A stretch of 64,000 nt of DNA from Neolewinella maritima (GTDB lineage: Bacteria > Bacteroidota > Bacteroidia > Chitinophagales > Saprospiraceae): positions 868,001-932,000 of the forward strand of contig NZ_CAKLPZ010000001.1 of the NCBI RefSeq assembly GCF_923081025.1, read 5' to 3'. The notes below the pieces were generated by a model, which saw only the letters and a program-made list of their open reading frames with translations, made no database searches and had not been told where the DNA came from. Position 1 is the first letter of the stretch, and the number at the start of each line of letters is the position of its first letter. The position numbers were made by a program, and so were the translations under genes. Positions 63,986-64,000 of this stretch are shown here, one piece after another.

Positions 63986-64000
63986 CCCATCCGTACGCAG

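Overview
The window reads as chromosomal DNA of a GC-rich, Gram-negative member of the Bacteroidota, probably Saprospiria/Lewinella-like, although the genus cannot be fixed by eye. Supporting signs are two secreted enzymes ending in type IX secretion (T9SS) sorting domains, a DUF6089-type outer-membrane protein, lpxB, a short-form phosphatidylserine decarboxylase, starts without Shine-Dalgarno sequences, TAnnTTTG-type promoter boxes, and a tmRNA whose tag ends in SYAMAA. Genes are tightly packed, with several ATGA overlaps and several convergent genes overlapping at their 3' ends.

Bases 1-7460 hold the end of sbcD, sbcC, an alpha/beta hydrolase, a ribosome hibernation factor, purC, a fumarylacetoacetase-type hydrolase and ssrA (tmRNA). 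Bases 7473-16640 hold a secreted GH13 amylase-type enzyme, a glycine-rich RRM protein, an NlpC/P60 lipoprotein, a 2TM protein, psd, a PLP-dependent decarboxylase and a phosphohexomutase. Bases 16739-21073 hold a LysE-type exporter and a tight set of acyl-CoA dehydrogenase-like, fused PIG-L deacetylase/methyltransferase and GT2 glycosyltransferase genes, which looks like an uncharacterised glycan or glycolipid pathway. Bases 21145-36944 are mostly housekeeping: murB, an ABC exporter, lpxB, rarA, tRNA-Arg, phenylalanine hydroxylase, folP and a cystathionine beta-synthase-type enzyme, with several membrane proteins of unknown role. Bases 36985-45359 hold two tricorn-like S41 proteases flanking a DUF2752 and a Pmp3-like protein, then a DUF3298 lipoprotein.

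Bases 45696-56874 form a defence island. A PD-(D/E)XK nuclease-like gene is followed by a type I restriction-modification locus in order hsdM, hsdS, hsdR. Between hsdS and hsdR lie two insertions: an AAA ATPase plus DUF4276/TOPRIM-like pair laid out like RloA/RloB or PARIS, and a three-gene set (toxin-like, XRE antitoxin with a long tail, SecB-like chaperone) laid out like a toxin-antitoxin-chaperone system. The inserted genes and the hsdS recognition domains are visibly AT-richer than hsdM and hsdR. This is the most interesting part of the window.

Bases 56959-63985 hold a very large secreted GH5 / beta-helix / CBM6 protein with a LacI-type palindrome upstream, a SET-domain methyltransferase, a GNAT-nitrilase fusion and a serine hydrolase. 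Short dispersed repeats lie between genes and sometimes supply the ends of coding regions.
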